The position numbers and the translations under genes were made by a program. This document shows positions 35,621-38,103 of a DNA stretch of 38,103 nt, in pieces; position 1 is the stretch's first letter; every line of letters begins with the position of its first letter. The stretch is from Lachnospiraceae bacterium (GTDB lineage: Bacteria; Bacillota; Clostridia; Lachnospirales; Lachnospiraceae), in NCBI GenBank assembly GCA_017443065.1, contig JAFSPF010000115.1:1-38103 (forward strand), read 5' to 3'. Under the pieces are notes generated by a model that had not been told where the DNA came from, made no database searches, and saw only the letters and a list, made by a program, of their open reading frames with translations.

Positions 35621-36015
35621 CGCGTCACCTTAAACGGACTCTCGTCGAAGTTCATTTCCGTTTCATCCGTATAGACGCGGTATTCGGTGACGGTGAGGCC
35701 GTCTGCGCCGGATTCGATTGTCACGCGCAGATACTGGTTTTCGTCAAAGGGGAAATCTTTGGTGACGCCGTCGCCGTCAGAAGCGCTAGCGCCTTCGACC
35801 GCGCCACTTTCCGCGCTCGCCGCAATCCATTCCTCCGCCTCCGCCACGGCCTCGTAATACGCGAGGGTGCGGGCGGAGAGCTTGTCGCTTAAGCGCTTGT
35901 CCGCGTTGGCGTTCACGAGGGTCAGCACGGCAAAGGAAGAGAGGCAGAGCGTCAGAAAGACGAGCAGGATGGAGGCCGTGCCGACATGCAACTGATAACT
36001 GCGTCCTGGTCTCAT
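35617..36015 (-). CDS. small membrane-anchored protein, last gene of the pilus-like operon
   Basis: The 132-residue protein has one hydrophobic segment at about residues 12-35 (TASILLVFLTLCLSSFAVLTLV) and an external C-terminal domain beginning with a helical stretch (LSARTLAYYEAVAEAEEW). This resembles minor pseudopilin or PilX/ComGG-like proteins in layout, but there is no clear prepilin cleavage site. Its start overlaps the previous gene by 4 bases. Its stop overlaps that of the convergent helicase gene. Function inferred from context only. Confidence 0.65.
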   Translation of the reverse strand: MRPGRSYQLHVGTASILLVFLTLCLSSFAVLTLVNANADKRLSDKLSARTLAYYEAVAEAEEWIAASAESGAVEGASASDGDGVTKDFPFDENQYLRVTIESGADGLTVTEYRVYTDETEMNFDESPFKVTR

Positions 36016-36500
36016 CGTTCGCCCTCCTTTGCATGCGCTTCCGGAAAGCAGGCGAGCGGCAGCTCGTAAACGATACGGTCGCTTTCGTTCACCGGCGTGA
36101 TGATGACCTTTGCGCGTAAGAGCGTATCCTGCGCGGCGGCAGCGTCCGGGCCGTCCTCCGGAAGGATGGAGGCGCGATAGAAGGCGGCCTCCTTGCGGTC
36201 TGCGGGCAGTGCCCGGAAGGTGCTGTCATAATAAAGCGTGACGGAGTTTCCTTCCGTTTCACTGAAGGAAAAGACCTCCGCGGTTTTCTCCGGATCCCCG
36301 CCCGCGGCGTACCAGCCCTCCGCGAGGTTTCTGGCGATCATTGTGGCCTCCGTGAGGGCCTTGGATTCCCGGCCGATCCGCTGTGCGGAAGCAAAGACGC
36401 GCACATAGACGGCAGAGGTCAGCGCAAAGAAGAACACGACCAGTGTCATCTCCAGTAAAAACAATCCGCTTTTGCTGCCGCCCTGCAATCTGTTCCGCAT
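36012..36500 (-). CDS. pseudopilin-like protein
   Basis: The 162-residue protein has a type IV prepilin-like N-terminus: a short basic leader ending SG, then LFLLEMTLVVFFFALTSAVY with Glu at position +5 after the glycine, the expected prepilin peptidase site. The rest is a small external domain (AEGWYAAGGDPEKTAEVF...). It probably forms a minor component of a type II secretion or type IV pilus-like filament. The stop overlaps the downstream gene start. Confidence 0.7.
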   Translation of the reverse strand: MRNRLQGGSKSGLFLLEMTLVVFFFALTSAVYVRVFASAQRIGRESKALTEATMIARNLAEGWYAAGGDPEKTAEVFSFSETEGNSVTLYYDSTFRALPADRKEAAFYRASILPEDGPDAAAAQDTLLRAKVIITPVNESDRIVYELPLACFPEAHAKEGER

Positions 36501-36507
36501 GAATCCG

Positions 36508-37011
36508 TCAGTCTCCTCCGCGATTCCCTGCCCTGCTTCTCACATGCGCAAGGAGGCTGCGCTCCTCGCCGCCGGTTTCAATCAGCGTGATCTTCAGAAG
36601 GTCCTCCGACAGCTCCTGACACTTCAGCTTTCCGAGCGCCGTCACGGGCTGTCCGGCAGAGGGCGGGAAGGAAAGATCCGTTCTGGCCACCAGCTCCGTC
36701 AGCATGCCCTCATGGACATAGAGTGTTGTTGTGTACGAAATATCGTCAATATAATAACGCAAAAACAATGCATCCCCGTCCCCGAAGCTGCCGCTTTCGA
36801 TCAGCCCCTCCGCATCCGCACGGCGGATTTTTTCGGAGACATAGGCATAGGAGGTGCGCACGGTGTTGTTTTCACCCATGGCCTCCGCGCCCTGCCGGTA
36901 AACGCTGACGCCGATCGCGATCAGCAGAACGGACGCGATGGCAAAGAGCGCAAAGAGCGCCAGGACAAAGATCATGTCAATGATATGCCGCTCGTCCCGT
37001 CCCCGCCGCAT
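36508..37011 (-). CDS. DUF4860-type membrane-anchored protein
   Basis: The 167-residue protein has an N-terminal membrane helix HIIDMIFVLALFALFAIASV and an external domain, recognised as DUF4860-like, a family seen beside pilus-type genes in Lachnospiraceae. No prepilin glycine-glutamate site is clear. It shares one base with the upstream gene's stop (TGATG), and the next gene starts 7 bases on. Likely part of the same envelope machine. Confidence 0.7.
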   Translation of the reverse strand: MRRGRDERHIIDMIFVLALFALFAIASVLLIAIGVSVYRQGAEAMGENNTVRTSYAYVSEKIRRADAEGLIESGSFGDGDALFLRYYIDDISYTTTLYVHEGMLTELVARTDLSFPPSAGQPVTALGKLKCQELSEDLLKITLIETGGEERSLLAHVRSRAGNRGGD

Positions 37012-37355
37012 CAGTGCTTCCTCCTGTCGAGAATCGTGACATCGGGATAGAGATTGGCGGCAACGGGCTGATAATCCACGAAGAAAAGGCTTTCATCATA
37101 GGTCAGGCCGTAGTGCTCCTCCAGGTATTCCAGATCCGGCGGATAGATGCCTTCGATCGCATAGCAGGAGGCGATGCCGCGCTGCAGTGCGTGCTCCAGG
37201 GACTCCCGCTGCTTTTCCTCCGTGTAGCCGCCGAAGGAGCGGACGCCGAAAAAGAAGGCGCCGAGAATGATCCCCCACACCAGAAGAGAGAGGAGTGCCA
37301 GGGGGATGCGCGGCAGGCGGCTTTGCTTTTGCCCCGTATAGGAAAAACGTGCCAT
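37011..37355 (-). CDS. small single-pass membrane protein in the pilus-like operon
   Basis: The 114-residue protein has a basic N-terminus, one membrane helix (about residues 20-40, ALLSLLVWGIILGAFFFGV) and an external segment with YPPDLEYLEEHYGLTYDE. That YPP..L.YL..HYGL pattern recalls the C-terminal region of pseudopilin-like proteins, without a cleavage site. AAAGGAA precedes the ATG. It lies between the GspF-like and DUF4860 genes. Function unknown. Confidence 0.65.
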   Translation of the reverse strand: MARFSYTGQKQSRLPRIPLALLSLLVWGIILGAFFFGVRSFGGYTEEKQRESLEHALQRGIASCYAIEGIYPPDLEYLEEHYGLTYDESLFFVDYQPVAANLYPDVTILDRRKH

Positions 37356-37373
37356 CGCGGTTCCTTTCGTCCC

Positions 37374-38103
37374 TTATCCGATACTTGACATCACACCCAT
37401 CAGCGGCAGGATCACGGAGAGCAGAATGAGGCCGACAATGAGGGAAAGCAGGATGATGAGCGTCGGCTCCACAACGGAGATTGCGTGGTGCAGCCTGCGG
37501 TCCGTTTCCTGCTCGTAATGCTCCGCGATCAGTCGCATGGAGGCGTCCATGGAGCCGGACTTGAAGCCGACCAGCACCATGCGGGTATAAATCTGCGTGA
37601 AGATTTCAATCTTTTCCAGGGCCTCCGGGAAGGTCAGACCCTCCTCCCGGATGAGGCGTTTCGCCTCTTCGATTTTGGCCGCCACCTTTTTGTTTTCCAC
37701 GAGCTTCTGCACGAGGTCCAGACTCTGGTAGGTATCCATGCCGCTGGCAAGCGTCAGGGCCATGCCGCTTGCAAAGCGACCGGCCGCGATGTCCTCATGC
37801 AGCGAGGCGGTCAGCGGAAACCATTGCGTGAAGCGCGAGAGCAGCGCGCGCCCCTTCTTCGAGTGCGAAAGATACAGCGCAAGGGCAATCAGCAGCGCCA
37901 CAATGATGACGATCACGATCGTATCACGGTTTAAGCGCTCCCCGAGCCTCAGCAGCGAATCCGAGAAGGCGTTCATGCCGGTGCCGAGCTGTTCGAAGAC
38001 CTGCGAGAAAATCGGCAGCACGCGCGTGATGATGACGAAGACAATCAGGAACATGATGCCGATCATGATGAGCGGATAGCGCAGGGCGCTCCGGACGGTT
38101 TCC
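37374..38103 (-). CDS. type II secretion/type IV pilus inner-membrane protein GspF/PilC-like (partial)
   Basis: Only the C-terminal 242 or so residues are in the window. The frame stays open upstream of the first in-window ATG (38066), continuing with ETVRSALRYPLIM, so the true start is beyond 38103. Visible are three hydrophobic helices (near the start, around residues 35-55 from the first ATG, and at the C-terminus LIILLSLIVGLILLSVILPL) and a GspF domain (ASGMALTLASGMDTYQSLDL...EEGLTFPEAL). Family members form the membrane platform of pilus and type II secretion machines. Confidence 0.85.
   Translation of the reverse strand, partial: ETVRSALRYPLIMIGIMFLIVFVIITRVLPIFSQVFEQLGTGMNAFSDSLLRLGERLNRDTIVIVIIVALLIALALYLSHSKKGRALLSRFTQWFPLTASLHEDIAAGRFASGMALTLASGMDTYQSLDLVQKLVENKKVAAKIEEAKRLIREEGLTFPEALEKIEIFTQIYTRMVLVGFKSGSMDASMRLIAEHYEQETDRRLHHAISVVEPTLIILLSLIVGLILLSVILPLMGVMSSIG

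Overview
The window looks like the chromosome of a Gram-positive anaerobe of the Clostridia, most likely a GC-rich member of the Lachnospiraceae. The grounds are the family mix (DUF5717, a DUF5716-like Hsp70 relative, DUF4317, DUF4860, an ECF-type riboflavin transporter behind an FMN riboswitch, NADP-type GdhA, a FliY/CheC-like phosphatase), strong GGAGG ribosome binding sites, and sigma-A-like promoters. This is an inference from gene content; no rRNA or other taxonomic marker is present. All genes from 1 to 35620 are on the plus strand. The last 2.5 kb is on the minus strand and converges on them.

Region 1 (1-11264) is a sugar/cyclitol catabolic run: an RbsC-type permease, then iolD, iolE, iolG and iolB, which together take myo-inositol to 2-deoxy-5-keto-gluconate. 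The next five genes form a tight block: an archaeal-type (type II) GAPDH, an archaeal-like phosphoglycerate kinase, a LarA-family nickel-pincer racemase/epimerase, and a transketolase split into two genes. iolC, iolJ and iolA are not in the window. The five-gene block is the most puzzling metabolic feature here and may be a specialised sugar-phosphate/hydroxy-acid route.

Region 2 (11265-13592) has an inverted repeat overlapping a promoter, an FMN riboswitch whose closing helix overlaps the ribosome binding site of ribU, then ribU, efp, a strong terminator, and a GNAT acetyltransferase.

Region 3 (13593-23855) starts at a very good promoter. It carries four overlapping or abutting genes of unknown function: a 1199-residue DUF5717 protein with beta-rich N-terminal and helical remainder, a divergent Hsp70-like protein with a degenerate nucleotide site, a TPR-like protein, and a coiled-coil protein with two membrane segments. 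These read directly into purB and purA and a small membrane protein. The four-gene set is the best candidate here for an undescribed cellular machine.

Region 4 (23856-32306) holds tRNA-Arg(CCG) with its own terminator, an SH3-repeat membrane protein, gdhA, a CheC/FliY-like phosphatase with two intact active sites behind a structured leader, a DUF4317 protein, and a heterodimeric ABC exporter with one degenerate and one canonical ATP site.

Region 5 (32307-35620) is a lower-GC island. A 346-base gap packed with palindromes, a terminator, a promoter and a 24-codon ORF leads into a self-inhibited Fic protein with a repeat-containing linker, then a PD-(D/E)xK nuclease-DUF2075 helicase fusion likely to be a defence or stress protein.

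Region 6 (35617-38103, minus strand) is the distal part of a type II secretion/type IV pilus-like operon: a GspF/PilC-like membrane protein (cut by the window edge), a small membrane protein, a DUF4860 protein, a pseudopilin-like protein and a last membrane-anchored small protein.
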